The notes under the pieces were generated by a model. That model searched no databases. It was not told the origin of the DNA and worked only from the letters and a program-made list of their open reading frames with translations. Below are positions 16,815 to 25,864 of a stretch of 64,000 bases of DNA, in pieces. A program made the position numbers and the translations under genes. Source of the stretch: Heyndrickxia sp050281185 (GTDB lineage Bacteria > Bacillota > Bacilli > Bacillales > Bacillaceae_C); assembly GCF_050281185.1 (NCBI RefSeq), contig NZ_JBNNWS010000005.1, forward strand, positions 1 to 64,000. The letters are read 5' to 3'. Numbering within the stretch: position 1 is the first letter of the stretch; each line of letters begins with the position of its first letter.

Positions 16815-16848
16815 AAAAAAGCCTTCCTTAACAGGAAAGCTTTTTTTA
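16815..16848 (-). terminator. yozD terminator, possibly bidirectional
   Basis: AAAAAAGCnTTCC/GGAnAGCTTTTTTT hairpin with A/T tracts on both sides. Confidence 0.75.
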
Positions 16849-16885
16849 AAACTATGACACCTTTTTAAGTTTGAAGTCGGACACG

Positions 16886-17062
16886 TTAGAAATCATCTTC
16901 CGATTCCTCATCAATAATTGATTTTGCGATTAAGTAGTCAAATGTTATGTCGGCGATTTCTTCAACCTCTTCTTCTTTAGGAGCATACCCTCTCTTAATT
17001 AATTCTTGAAAGAAAAATTCCGCTATCTCTTCCGTATCAATAATCACTTCAATATCCCTCAT
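16886..17062 (-). CDS. yozD: YozD family protein
   Basis: A 58-residue acidic protein starting MRDIEVIIDTEE and matching YozD in length and sequence type. AAAGGAGG 8 nt upstream fixes the start; a longer frame upstream lacks a ribosome site. The function is unknown. It sits just before yodN and yozE in the B. subtilis-like order. Confidence 0.8.
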   Translation of the reverse strand: MRDIEVIIDTEEIAEFFFQELIKRGYAPKEEEVEEIADITFDYLIAKSIIDEESEDDF

Positions 17063-17222
17063 TAAAATCGCCTCCTTTGATTTACAATGTATGTTTTTTA
17101 AGCAAATTTTATGCACAGGCTCTTAACTGATTGAAACCAACTTTATATTGTTCTTGTTTTTGTTGGACAAGCATATACATTTAACAAATGATCATTACTT
17201 TTTAAGAACGGGGGCAATAACT

Positions 17223-17375
17223 ATGATTCACTCTCATAATAATCAAAAAATAAATAAAAGTTCAGATAACATTGAATCAAATATTCTATTTTATATGGAG
17301 AAAGTATTATCCTTTTTATTTAAATCTTTTATCATCTCTTTTGTAGCATTATCAATCTATCTTTTATTTTTTTAA
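17223..17375 (+). CDS. 50-residue single-pass membrane protein
   Basis: The ATG follows a GGGGGC site. The frame has a polar N-terminal half and a C-terminal membrane segment (about 28-49, ending in FF). Its 3' end overlaps the convergent yodN stop by 12 nt. Not recognised; the ribosome site and clean membrane segment are the only support. Confidence 0.45.
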   Translation: MIHSHNNQKINKSSDNIESNILFYMEKVLSFLFKSFIISFVALSIYLLFF

Positions 17376-18020
17376 ATTTTCATTTTTATATAGTGAAAGA
17401 TTTAGTAATTGCTTTTCTATTACATGAAGATTTGACAGATATTTTTCATCATTAAACATTAAAAATAGTGTTTTATAATCATTATATTTATCCAGCAAGC
17501 AGTCAATCTTATGGGAAAGTTGTTCTTTCGGTGCAGGGATTAATAATGGTTTTTTTGTCTTTTTTACTGGATAAACAAATCCAAATTTTTTTAAGAATGC
17601 ATCTGCATGTTCTGAGTCAGCAACCAATATCAACTCTGCTTCATCGGCTTCCAGCCATTCACCATCATTCACCCTTGTTAATTCATAAATGATGTCTTCC
17701 CATGCATCCTCCTGGTATCTCCAAATCTCTGTACGAAATCCAACAACTTTAAAAAGTTCATCTTTATATCCTTTAACTTGAACTAAGTCTCCAAAAAAGA
17801 ATTTATATTCTATGTCAATTTGTTCTTTATCAAATATTTCACCCTTATAATCAGTTAGTAACATGATTCCATTCTCTTTAAATAAACCGCCGCTTTCATT
17901 AACTTCATACAAATATTGTCCATCCAACATTTTAATACTTGTTATTTTACCAACGGAACCATATTTTGTTACTACCACAATATCTCCTATCTCATATTTT
18001 GGTTGCCCTGGATTTTTCAT
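17364..18020 (-). CDS. yodN: YodN family protein
   Basis: A 218-residue cytosolic protein with repeated SH3-like segments: KYEIGDIVVVTKYGSVGKI at the start and FFGDLVQVKGYKDELFKVVG in the middle, each followed by a beta-rich YEL/YEV strand. The C-terminus is helical and lysine-rich. Its context between yozD and yozE agrees with YodN of B. subtilis. The function is unknown. Confidence 0.8.
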   Translation of the reverse strand: MKNPGQPKYEIGDIVVVTKYGSVGKITSIKMLDGQYLYEVNESGGLFKENGIMLLTDYKGEIFDKEQIDIEYKFFFGDLVQVKGYKDELFKVVGFRTEIWRYQEDAWEDIIYELTRVNDGEWLEADEAELILVADSEHADAFLKKFGFVYPVKKTKKPLLIPAPKEQLSHKIDCLLDKYNDYKTLFLMFNDEKYLSNLHVIEKQLLNLSLYKNENLKK

Positions 18021-18142
18021 TTCCTCCCGTCTCCTTGATACAAAGCCTAAGTATTATTAATTAGTATATGCAATGTCAATGCGAACGGTTTTGATTATTA
18101 TTTAGTCTCATTATTCAAAATTAACTTATCTTAACAAATAGG

Positions 18143-18367
18143 TCATTGTTTTTTTTCAATTATGTATAGTTCCCATGCCTCGTCAAACACAGTCATTGAT
18201 TTTAAATAATGTCCATTCAGTTCAAGATAGGAACTAATCTCATGATAGTCAAATGAACCTTTTGGGAAGGAATGATCTTCATAAGCATAATTAGCGAATT
18301 CGGAAATACTATCTTTAGGTTTCGGATTACGATATTTCATTAAATAGTGATAAAAAGTTTGATTCAT
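18143..18367 (-). CDS. yozE: YozE family (UPF0346) protein
   Basis: A 74-residue protein with the YozE pattern: FYHYLMKYR at the start, ISEFANYAYEDHSFPK in the middle and DEAWELYI near the end. A helical fold is expected for the family and the function is unknown. A GGG-rich ribosome site is present. Confidence 0.85.
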   Translation of the reverse strand: MNQTFYHYLMKYRNPKPKDSISEFANYAYEDHSFPKGSFDYHEISSYLELNGHYLKSMTVFDEAWELYIIEKKQ

Positions 18368-18626
18368 ATAGGGGACCCTTTCTTTTGATTATATATTTTA
18401 AAATTACATGCTCAGAAAACATAGCAAAAACCTCTTCATTATCCCCTATTATATTTTAACTCTACCTATAATAAAATACATGACAATTGCTCTATTTCCT
18501 TTTTCATACAAATTTTCTGTGTTTTTCGACAAAAAAAATAACTTTGACTAGATTATTCAATTAAGTGAAGGTAAAATTAATATTAGTAATATTTTCATAA
18601 TTCAATAGACCAAAGGGGGAAAAGGT

Positions 18627-20435
18627 TTGATAAAGAAGCAAAAAAACACCAAGAAAGAAAAAACGCCTAAACCAATTAAAATAGGTCTTTTTCAAAAAAT
18701 GAAAAAAAATAAATCAAGTGGGAAAAGAACTTCCTATTTGCAAACGATTAGGGGAAAAGTAGTAATATCCTTCAGCATTTTAACTTTATTGTTAATAGTT
18801 TTGACTACTACATCATACATCAATATGTCAAAGCTAGAATCAGAAATTAATAGGGTTGTTGAACAAGACTTAGTTGTCCATGAGAAAGTCAATGATATCA
18901 AGAGTTCTTCATTAAAAATCGAATCAGCCGAACTAAGCTATGTCGCTTCAGCGGACAAATCTTTCTTAAAATCCATGGATAAAGAAAAGGAAAATGTCCA
19001 CTCCCTGATTACTGATTTACAAAAGATGCTAAAAGGAAATAAATCACAATTAAAAAAATTAGATGGGATTGAGAATGCCTATCAGTTTTGGATTGATTGG
19101 ATTACTAAAGTTATTCAAGTAAGAGATTTTTGGTCGATTGAAGAAGCTGGCAAAGAGATTAAGTCTGCAAGAGGTCAAGATTATATAAAGCAAATGAATG
19201 AGAATATACAAGCATTAGTTGATGTTGAAACAAAATCGACTAATCAACGGATTGAGAACTTACATATACAAGCTACTATTGCAAAAACGGTTACTATTAG
19301 CTTATCTTTATTTGCACTTATTTTATCTGTAGTATTAGCAGTTGTATTATCAAGAAATATCATTTCAAGTGTTAGAAAAATCAGCTCATCTATTCTAGAT
19401 ATTGCAAATGCAGGAGGAGATTTAACAAAACGAATTGAGATAAAATCACATGATGAACTCTCTGGACTTGCTAAGGATACGAATGTTCTAATTGAAGGTA
19501 TTGCTAACCTTGTTAAAAAGGTTTCTCTCATGTCTGAAAATGTATCGGCAAGCAGTGAGGAACTGTTAGCATCAGCTGAAGAAACTTCAAAAACGATCAT
19601 GTCGATAGCTGAAACTTCAAGTGAAATTGCAACTGGAAGTGAACATACATCCAAACAAATGGATGAATCTTTAAATAAAATGAAATCATTAGAAGCAGTT
19701 GTAAATACCTTAAATACTCAAGCAGAAAGATTGAAGATTACTGCGCATAATATGCAAACAGCCGCGGAAGCTGGTAGCGAATCTGTAAAAGAAGCATCAA
19801 ATGAAATAATGAGTATTGAAGAAACGATGGCAAATACTAGTACAACAGTTGAAACACTCGGTAAAAAATCACACGAAATTACAAATATTATTAATACAAT
19901 AACTGGGATTGCTGCACAAACGAATCTTTTAGCATTAAATGCTGCGATTGAGGCTGCACGAGCGGGAGAACATGGACGGGGATTTGCGGTAGTTGCGGAT
20001 GAAGTAAGAAAGCTTGCTGAACAATCTCAACTCGCTGCTAAAGAGGTAACAAAGATCGTACATTCCATACAAAGTGAAGTAGAAAAAATTATTGAACAAA
20101 ACAAAGCTGGAGTCAGTGCAGTGATTTCTGGTGTCGAAATTTCAAATGAAACCAATCAATCTCTTCAAAAAATATTACAACAATCGAGTGAAACGAATAA
20201 CGTTATTGCTGAAATGGTTGATCAAATCGAACAATCTCTATTACTTAGTCAAGAGGTTACATCCTCGTTTACAGAAGTTAGTGAAATTGCAGAAATCACA
20301 GCTGCACATACTGAAACGACCGCTGCTGCCTCTGAAGAAGGTTCGGCTGCAATGGAAGAAGTAACAGCATCTGCAACAGAATTATCTAAACAAGCAGAAA
20401 ACTTAAGGGAACTCATTTCCAATTTCAAAATATAA
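18627..20435 (+). CDS. methyl-accepting chemotaxis protein
   Basis: A 602-residue chemoreceptor. Unusually, a 44-residue Lys-rich tail precedes the first membrane segment (45-63). An extracytoplasmic helical sensor of about 150 residues follows (four-helix-bundle type), then the second membrane segment (about 218-242), HAMP (243-300) and a long signalling coiled coil. The hairpin tip (NLLALNAAIEAARAGEHGRG) is intact near 430-455. It signals to CheW/CheA; the ligand is unknown. The TTG start has AAGGGGG 8 nt upstream. A G/C-rich hairpin follows the stop. Confidence 0.92.
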   Translation: MIKKQKNTKKEKTPKPIKIGLFQKMKKNKSSGKRTSYLQTIRGKVVISFSILTLLLIVLTTTSYINMSKLESEINRVVEQDLVVHEKVNDIKSSSLKIESAELSYVASADKSFLKSMDKEKENVHSLITDLQKMLKGNKSQLKKLDGIENAYQFWIDWITKVIQVRDFWSIEEAGKEIKSARGQDYIKQMNENIQALVDVETKSTNQRIENLHIQATIAKTVTISLSLFALILSVVLAVVLSRNIISSVRKISSSILDIANAGGDLTKRIEIKSHDELSGLAKDTNVLIEGIANLVKKVSLMSENVSASSEELLASAEETSKTIMSIAETSSEIATGSEHTSKQMDESLNKMKSLEAVVNTLNTQAERLKITAHNMQTAAEAGSESVKEASNEIMSIEETMANTSTTVETLGKKSHEITNIINTITGIAAQTNLLALNAAIEAARAGEHGRGFAVVADEVRKLAEQSQLAAKEVTKIVHSIQSEVEKIIEQNKAGVSAVISGVEISNETNQSLQKILQQSSETNNVIAEMVDQIEQSLLLSQEVTSSFTEVSEIAEITAAHTETTAAASEEGSAAMEEVTASATELSKQAENLRELISNFKI

Positions 20436-20482
20436 AAGGGGCGGATACTTCCTCCCCTACATTCAATTACCTTTTAGATTAT

Positions 20483-20641
20483 TTAATTAGGTCCAAACCA
20501 GCATGCTCCTATTATTATTAAAAGAATAAATAAAACAACAATTAGAGCAAAGCCTCCTCCAAATCCCCCACCATAACCACATCCATAGCCATAACCGTAA
20601 CTGGCAGTTGGATAACAGCAGCTGTCATATCCGTAGTACAT
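20483..20641 (-). CDS. YjcZ family sporulation protein
   Basis: A 52-residue protein of Tyr/Gly/Cys-rich sequence (YGYGYGCGYGGGFGGG) ending in the membrane segment FALIVVLFILLIIIGACW. This is the YjcZ-type pattern of short spore-associated proteins. GGAG 8 nt upstream marks the ATG at 20641; the 27 residues before it are not family-like. Confidence 0.8.
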   Translation of the reverse strand: MYYGYDSCCYPTASYGYGYGCGYGGGFGGGFALIVVLFILLIIIGACWFGPN

Positions 20642-20760
20642 ACCCTTCACTCCTCGGACGGTTTTTATGTTCCAATTGTAAGGTATGTCAAAAACCCAGA
20701 CATTGTTTGTGCATTCGCCCATTTTTATATTAATTAAATGATGTTTCGAAATATTCCTAT

Positions 20761-21192
20761 TTATTCTTCACTAAATAAGTAGCTAAATTCACCATATCCT
20801 TCATCTTCAAGGCTATCTTTAGGAATAAATCTTAATGATGCAGAATTAATACAATAACGAAGCTTTGTCGGTCCTGGTCCATCATTAAACACATGACCTA
20901 GATGTGAGTCAGCCGTTTTACTTCTTACTTCTGTACGTACCATGCCATGACTTGTATCCGACTTTTCAATAACTTCTTGCTCCTCTATTGGCTTTGTGAA
21001 GCTTGGCCATCCACATCCAGCGTCAAATTTATCCTTGGAGCTAAAAAGAGGTTTACCCGAAATAATATCTACATAAATTCCTTCAGCAAATTGATCCCAA
21101 TATTCATTACGAAAAGGAGGTTCTGTTGCGTTATTTTGTGTAACTTCATATTGTAATGGGTTTAGTTTTGATTGTAAGCCCTTATCTATCAT
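20761..21192 (-). CDS. msrB: peptide-methionine (R)-S-oxide reductase MsrB
   Basis: It reduces the R isomer of methionine sulfoxide in proteins. The catalytic Cys114 lies in LRYCINSASLRF, with HLGHVFNDGPGPT before it. The CxxC zinc pairs of some MsrBs are absent. I choose the ATG (MIDKGLQ) 8 nt after GGAG, giving 143 residues; it overlaps the msrA stop by 11 nt, so translation is coupled. Adjacent msrA handles the S isomer. Confidence 0.95.
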   Translation of the reverse strand: MIDKGLQSKLNPLQYEVTQNNATEPPFRNEYWDQFAEGIYVDIISGKPLFSSKDKFDAGCGWPSFTKPIEEQEVIEKSDTSHGMVRTEVRSKTADSHLGHVFNDGPGPTKLRYCINSASLRFIPKDSLEDEGYGEFSYLFSEE

Positions 21193-21718
21193 TTCCATCA
21201 CTCCAATGTTTACGAATAAATGAAGCTCTTCCAGAACCTTCACTATAAGCATGATAATGTTCTGGATTTTTTTTATAATACTTTTGATGGTACTCCTCTG
21301 CATGATAAAAATTTGTAGCAGGAATAATTTTGACGACAATCGGTTTTTGAAATTGCCCACTTAATTGAAGCTTCTCTTTTGAATCTTGAGCTAAATAATG
21401 CTGATATTCATTATGATAATAGATGGCCGGTTGATAAGAAATTCCTCTATCATAAAATTGTCCGAATGCATCTGTAGGATCAATTTGCTGCCAGTATACA
21501 TTTAATAATTTTTCGTACGGAAAAATTTCTGGATTAAATGTGATTTGGACAGCTTCTGTATGTCCTGTTAATCCTGAACAAACTTCCTCATAGGTAGGGT
21601 TTTCTGTTTTTCCACCAATATATCCAGAAACGACGCTATCAATGCCTGGCAATTCATCAAATGGCTTTACCATACACCAAAAACAGCCGCCCGCAAATGT
21701 TGCTTTTTCTGTTGGCAT
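21182..21718 (-). CDS. msrA: peptide-methionine (S)-S-oxide reductase MsrA
   Basis: A 178-residue repair enzyme for S-methionine sulfoxide. The GGCFWC motif puts the catalytic Cys at 12 with Cys15 following. The HTEAVQI, GRQY-like and YHAEEYHQKYY motifs are present. The start is the ATG giving MPTEKATFAGG after an AAGGGTG site. It lies 16 nt after ypmS and overlaps msrB, giving a ypmR-ypmS-msrA-msrB unit. Confidence 0.95.
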   Translation of the reverse strand: MPTEKATFAGGCFWCMVKPFDELPGIDSVVSGYIGGKTENPTYEEVCSGLTGHTEAVQITFNPEIFPYEKLLNVYWQQIDPTDAFGQFYDRGISYQPAIYYHNEYQHYLAQDSKEKLQLSGQFQKPIVVKIIPATNFYHAEEYHQKYYKKNPEHYHAYSEGSGRASFIRKHWSDGNDR

Positions 21719-21734
21719 TTTCTTCACCCTTCTC

Positions 21735-22310
21735 TCATTTAGTTGGAAATTCCAATGTAAAAGCAATATCATTATTTTTCAAATCAAATTTGTCAGCATG
21801 GACAATCATATCGTTATTTACTTTCATCTTTTGCAAACCAACATAAACAATTTTATTATTTGGTTCAATGCTTACCCAATTAGGTAATTTATATGAATTT
21901 TGGATAAAATGTAATACATAGGAAACTGGAAGCTTCAGATCTCCTATGAGAATTGATTTTGGTTTTAATAATAAATCTCCATTTGCAAGAGCTTCTGGAT
22001 CAAAAGTCATTTTTAATTGGATATCTTGTGAAAATATTTGAATGGTCCCATACAATTCCACTTCATCGGTTAAATTAATACTATAATCAATAGGACCGTT
22101 TAAACCTTCTTTTTGAATATAATGATTGATTAAACGGGTTAAATCATCTTTATTCGTATTAACTTTAAACTTTACATTTTCTGTTATCTTAGGAGCTGGT
22201 AACACTTTTTCTTTTCCTGGTGTAAAAATAAAGTAAGTTAATAAAAATACAACAATAATGTTAATAATTAATAAACTGAAAAATGCAATTTTCCATCGAT
22301 GTTTCCCCAT
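21735..22310 (-). CDS. ypmS: YpmS family membrane-anchored protein
   Basis: A 191-residue protein with one N-terminal membrane segment (about 8-28) and an extracytoplasmic beta-rich domain (DUF2140 type) including the LPVSYVLHFIQNSYKLP segment. YpmS of B. subtilis sits in the same place, after the lipase gene ypmR (23 nt gap here). The function is unknown. Confidence 0.85.
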   Translation of the reverse strand: MGKHRWKIAFFSLLIINIIVVFLLTYFIFTPGKEKVLPAPKITENVKFKVNTNKDDLTRLINHYIQKEGLNGPIDYSINLTDEVELYGTIQIFSQDIQLKMTFDPEALANGDLLLKPKSILIGDLKLPVSYVLHFIQNSYKLPNWVSIEPNNKIVYVGLQKMKVNNDMIVHADKFDLKNNDIAFTLEFPTK

Positions 22311-22333
22311 AGCATCTCTTCCTTCACAACACT

Positions 22334-23122
22334 TTATTCATTTAGCATTATTTCTTTACTATCATTCAAATAGTCAAAAACTCGATTAGCGATAAGTTTA
22401 TATCCCTGATCGTTTGGATGAAAATTATCTGAATACAAAAGATCTTTTTCCTGATCTTCGAAAATATCCGAAATAGGTATAAATAGAGATTTATTATATT
22501 GGTTAATTACTTGTTTACTTGTATTGTTCCAATCCAAGATAATTTCATCCACTTCTTTAATGTCAGAAAACCATTTCATGAATGGATTGTAAATACCTAT
22601 CAAGACAATCCCGGCATTTTTATTATATTCTCTTATCGTTTTTATTATTTCATTTAGTCTTTGCTTATATCCTATTAGTTCATGTTCAAACTTTGAAATT
22701 TTCAAGTTAGAAAAGTTATCCTTGAAAACTTTCATTACATCATTTCCGCCAATGGTGATCATCACTAGATCCGCTTTTTCGATTTCTGAGCGAATCTCGT
22801 TTTGCTGAAGTCGCTTCACCAATTGATCTGTGCGATTACCCATCACACCATAATTTTTAAAACTTGCTTTTCTTACCTCTTTTAATGTTTCAAGATCACT
22901 TCTTAAATATGGAATGTATCCACCATTATTTGAACTATCACCTATACCTTCCGTTAAAGAATCACCAATGGAAACAATACTCAAGTCCTTTGGAATAAAG
23001 TCAACAGGAGGTTTGGTTTTACTTTCACCATTCATGGTTTTTAATGTGTGTTCTTTAAATCCGAATGAACATCCTGAAACAAAAAGCAATATTGTTAAAA
23101 GTAAGGTGAGAATTTTCTTCAT
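22334..23122 (-). CDS. ypmR: SGNH/GDSL-family lipoprotein esterase YpmR
   Basis: A lipoprotein (lipobox FVSGC, lipidated Cys18) with the SGNH hydrolase blocks: GDSLTEG with nucleophile Ser55, a GND block (TIGGNDV), and the DNFHPND block holding the catalytic Asp/His. It is likely a cell-surface esterase or lipase; the substrate is unknown. A GGGGTGA site precedes the ATG. Confidence 0.9.
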   Translation of the reverse strand: MKKILTLLLTILLFVSGCSFGFKEHTLKTMNGESKTKPPVDFIPKDLSIVSIGDSLTEGIGDSSNNGGYIPYLRSDLETLKEVRKASFKNYGVMGNRTDQLVKRLQQNEIRSEIEKADLVMITIGGNDVMKVFKDNFSNLKISKFEHELIGYKQRLNEIIKTIREYNKNAGIVLIGIYNPFMKWFSDIKEVDEIILDWNNTSKQVINQYNKSLFIPISDIFEDQEKDLLYSDNFHPNDQGYKLIANRVFDYLNDSKEIMLNE

Positions 23123-23335
23123 TATTAGGTCACCCCGCTTTAATGTTCGATTTATTATAACATGGAAATTTAGTAGGTAATCATATCTTTTAAGTTCTTC
23201 ATTTCATTATAAATAGTTCAAAATATTATTTACAAAATTAAATTATGAAACCTGAATTTTATCTTTTTTATAAAATATGAAAATAACAACTACTATTTAT
23301 GACAATTTTCTTCGATAATGGGACTTAAAATAAAA

Positions 23336-23367
23336 TCGTTGAGTTTTTGATATATCAAACTCAACGA
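23336..23367 (-). terminator. dfrA terminator
   Basis: TCGTTGAGTTT/AAACTCAACGA stem with a 10-nt loop, then TTTTATTT on the minus strand. Confidence 0.85.
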
Positions 23368-23425
23368 CCTCCTAAGCTTTATTTTTTCACATTTAGTTTT
23401 ATAAAGTGGATCATACTCTGGGCCA

Positions 23426-23911
23426 TTATTTCCTATGATAAACCTGAAATTCATAATCATATGGATTTTCTTCGTTTTTTATACCCTTTTCACATGAAAC
23501 TTGTACCCATTCTGACCAATCAATTATTGGAAAATATGTATCTCCGCCAATATCCTCATTGATTTTAGTTACATACAACCGATTAACTTCATCCATGAAT
23601 AAACCAAATATCTCAGATCCACCCGTTACGAAGACTTCATCATCATTTTTTTCAATCCAATTTAATAATTGATACTTTGTTTGAAATATTAAACAGCCCT
23701 CAGCGTGAAAATTTTCATCCCTCGTCAGGATAATATTTTGTCTGCCAGGTAATGGTTTCCCGATTGACTCATAAGTTTTACGCCCCATCACAATTGGATG
23801 CCCCATTGTAGTCCTTCTAAAATATTTCAAATCTTCAGGAAGGTGCCACGGAAGTTGATTATTTTTACCGATAACCCCTTTTTCATCTTGTGCCCATAAA
23901 AAGGATATCAT
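23426..23911 (-). CDS. dfrA: dihydrofolate reductase
   Basis: It makes tetrahydrofolate from dihydrofolate with NADPH. The 161-residue sequence has IGKNNQLPWHLPEDLKYF near the N-terminus, GRKTYESIGKPLPGRQNI for cofactor binding, and EVFVTGGSEIF. It overlaps thyA by 4 nt (ATGA), pairing the enzyme that consumes methylene-THF with the one that regenerates THF. Confidence 0.96.
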   Translation of the reverse strand: MISFLWAQDEKGVIGKNNQLPWHLPEDLKYFRRTTMGHPIVMGRKTYESIGKPLPGRQNIILTRDENFHAEGCLIFQTKYQLLNWIEKNDDEVFVTGGSEIFGLFMDEVNRLYVTKINEDIGGDTYFPIIDWSEWVQVSCEKGIKNEENPYDYEFQVYHRK

Positions 23912-24702
23912 ACACTAACCACTCCTTTTATATGAGGATGCGGATCATATTCTTCAATTGCAAAATCTTCATATTTAAAATTAAAAATATTTTTCACCAT
24001 AGGATTTATTATCATTTTTGGTAATGGCCTAGGCTCCCTAGTTAATTGAGTTTTTACCTGTTCTATATGATTTGTATATATATGTGCATCTCCAAGAGTA
24101 TGTACAAATTCACCAGGAGCAAGTTCACAAGCTTGAGCTATCATCATCGTTAATAGTGCATATGAAGCAATATTAAATGGAACACCTAAAAAAATATCAG
24201 CTGAACGTTGATAAAGTTGACATGAAAGTCGTCCATCTGCAACATAGAATTGAAAGAAGCAATGACATGGAGGCAGTGCCATTTTATCTAGATCAGCAAC
24301 ATTCCATGCATTTACAATCAAACGACGAGAATCAGGATTTGTTTTAATTTGATCTATAACCTCGGATATTTGATCAATCGTATTTCCATCGGCAGCTGTC
24401 CAAGAACGCCATTGGTGTCCATATACTGGTCCTAAGTCCCCATCTTCATTTGCCCATTCATTCCAAATTCTTACTCCATTTTCTTGAAGATAATGAATAT
24501 TTGTGTCACCATTTAACATCCAAAGCAGTTCATGAATAATTGATTTCATGTGAAGTTTTTTAGTAGTTAATAAAGGAAATCCCTCTTGTAAGTTAAATCT
24601 CATTTGATAACCAAATGTACTGTATGTTCCAGTTCCTGTTCTATCCTCTTTTTTTACTCCATTTTCGAGTACATGCTTACAAAGTTCCAAATATTGTTTC
24701 AT
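23908..24702 (-). CDS. thyA: thymidylate synthase ThyA
   Basis: A 264-residue enzyme making dTMP from dUMP and methylene-THF. The catalytic cysteine is in ALPPCHCFFQFYV (about residue 146), with RSADIFLGVPFNIASYALL and HIYTNH downstream. The length is that of the E. coli-like ThyA (ThyB of B. subtilis), not the phage-type enzyme. It is first in the thyA-dfrA pair. Confidence 0.97.
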   Translation of the reverse strand: MKQYLELCKHVLENGVKKEDRTGTGTYSTFGYQMRFNLQEGFPLLTTKKLHMKSIIHELLWMLNGDTNIHYLQENGVRIWNEWANEDGDLGPVYGHQWRSWTAADGNTIDQISEVIDQIKTNPDSRRLIVNAWNVADLDKMALPPCHCFFQFYVADGRLSCQLYQRSADIFLGVPFNIASYALLTMMIAQACELAPGEFVHTLGDAHIYTNHIEQVKTQLTREPRPLPKMIINPMVKNIFNFKYEDFAIEEYDPHPHIKGVVSV

Positions 24703-24819
24703 AAAACTATAATCACCTTTTTCTACTTAAGACTTGAAATATAAGGATGTGCCTTTTGCGGCTTTTTTTATTATATCATAACAATCGAATTTCAATTAAT
24801 GGTATATCTCTTCAAAATA

Positions 24820-24845
24820 AAAATCGGCAAATGCCGATTTTTTTA
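24820..24845 (-). terminator. ypjP terminator
   Basis: AAATCGGCA/TGCCGATTT hairpin next to the ypjP stop, with T runs on both strands. Confidence 0.8.
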
Positions 24846-24852
24846 GTAGTAT

Positions 24853-25464
24853 TTAAGAATTCATCCACTTTGGTGGAGTATTTTTATCCCAATATATTTT
24901 TCCTAAATCATAATGTGTTTGATATCCATCGAAGCGTGTGTGGTAATGAAAGTTAAAGTAATATCCATCCATTGGCGGGCGATCTCTTCTTACATGAAAC
25001 CGGATAATATCTTCTTTCGTTTTTACATTGTATATATGAAATATTTTTTCACTGACTCCACCACTTGGTGTCTCAGTAATAGCTAATGAAGATAATTCTT
25101 CCTCAGGATATAGGGCTATTGTCATCTCAATTGCATCTTGAATTTTTGGAAGAATCACTTGTCTGAATTCATCTTCTATGACAGGCGAAATCTTTCTTCC
25201 GAACTTTTCAAATGATTGTTTTTCCGCTTCATTCATCATCTTATGAATCAATTGTTCTCGATCAATTTCTTCGTTATCAAAATCTTCGCGAGCACTTATA
25301 TGAGGATTAATTGATGAAGTTTGAGCAACACTCGTATTTGAACTCTGCTGCCTCGTTTTATCTACATCTTGGTTCCCATTCCAAATAGCATGTGCAGGAG
25401 TAACTAAGCCAAATGTTAAAATAGAGACAAGTACGACAACTGATTTTCTAAGCCATTGTTTCAT
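24853..25464 (-). CDS. ypjP: YpjP family secreted/membrane protein
   Basis: A 203-residue protein with an N-terminal signal or anchor (about 8-26, ending THAHAIW-like). A soluble domain follows, with MMNEAEKQSFEKFGRKISP and the C-terminal GYYFNFHYHTRFDGYQTHYDLG region typical of YpjP. The function is unknown. An ECF-sigma-like promoter lies about 80-100 nt upstream, hinting at envelope-stress control. Confidence 0.85.
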   Translation of the reverse strand: MKQWLRKSVVVLVSILTFGLVTPAHAIWNGNQDVDKTRQQSSNTSVAQTSSINPHISAREDFDNEEIDREQLIHKMMNEAEKQSFEKFGRKISPVIEDEFRQVILPKIQDAIEMTIALYPEEELSSLAITETPSGGVSEKIFHIYNVKTKEDIIRFHVRRDRPPMDGYYFNFHYHTRFDGYQTHYDLGKIYWDKNTPPKWMNS

Positions 25465-25541
25465 ACAAAAAGTCCTTTCCGATGTAAAAAGCCTATCTAT
25501 GAAATTACTAATTACTTATACTATTATCTTATACTTATAGA

Positions 25542-25567
25542 GACGAAATTGGTACAAAAAGGTTTCA
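25542..25567 (-). promoter_or_regulatory. ECF-sigma-type promoter of ypjP
   Basis: On the minus strand TGAAAC (25562-25567) and CGTC (25542-25545) are 16 nt apart. This matches the consensus recognised by B. subtilis SigM/SigV/SigW-type factors. It reads towards ypjP, 78 nt from the start codon. Confidence 0.6.
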
Positions 25568-25784
25568 ATTTTCACAAAAAAGATATATAATTAATATTAT
25601 CAAATTATTCATCAACTTAAAAATATTCTAATATGCACAAATAATATTTTATATTAAATCACTTTATAGTAAAGTCATTTAGAAAACTATTTTTTCTCAA
25701 AATGTATATGCAATTTTTATTCTCGTATGATAGTAATAAGTACAATTTCACTTTTATAAGATTTATATTCGTAAGGAGGATAAT

Positions 25785-25856
25785 ATGAGCGCACTCATTT
25801 ATATCGGCATATTTCTAATGCTGGCTTATTTTGTCTATTTAACAGCTACAGATTAA
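25785..25856 (+). CDS. 23-residue hydrophobic micropeptide
   Basis: An excellent AAGGAGGA ribosome site lies 4-5 nt before an ATG opening a 23-codon frame: MSALIYIGIFLMLAYFVYL plus a TATD tail. The peptide is essentially one membrane helix. It is flanked by the ypjP promoter region and the repeat at 25865. Not recognised. Confidence 0.55.
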   Translation: MSALIYIGIFLMLAYFVYLTATD

Positions 25857-25864
25857 TTTTAATT

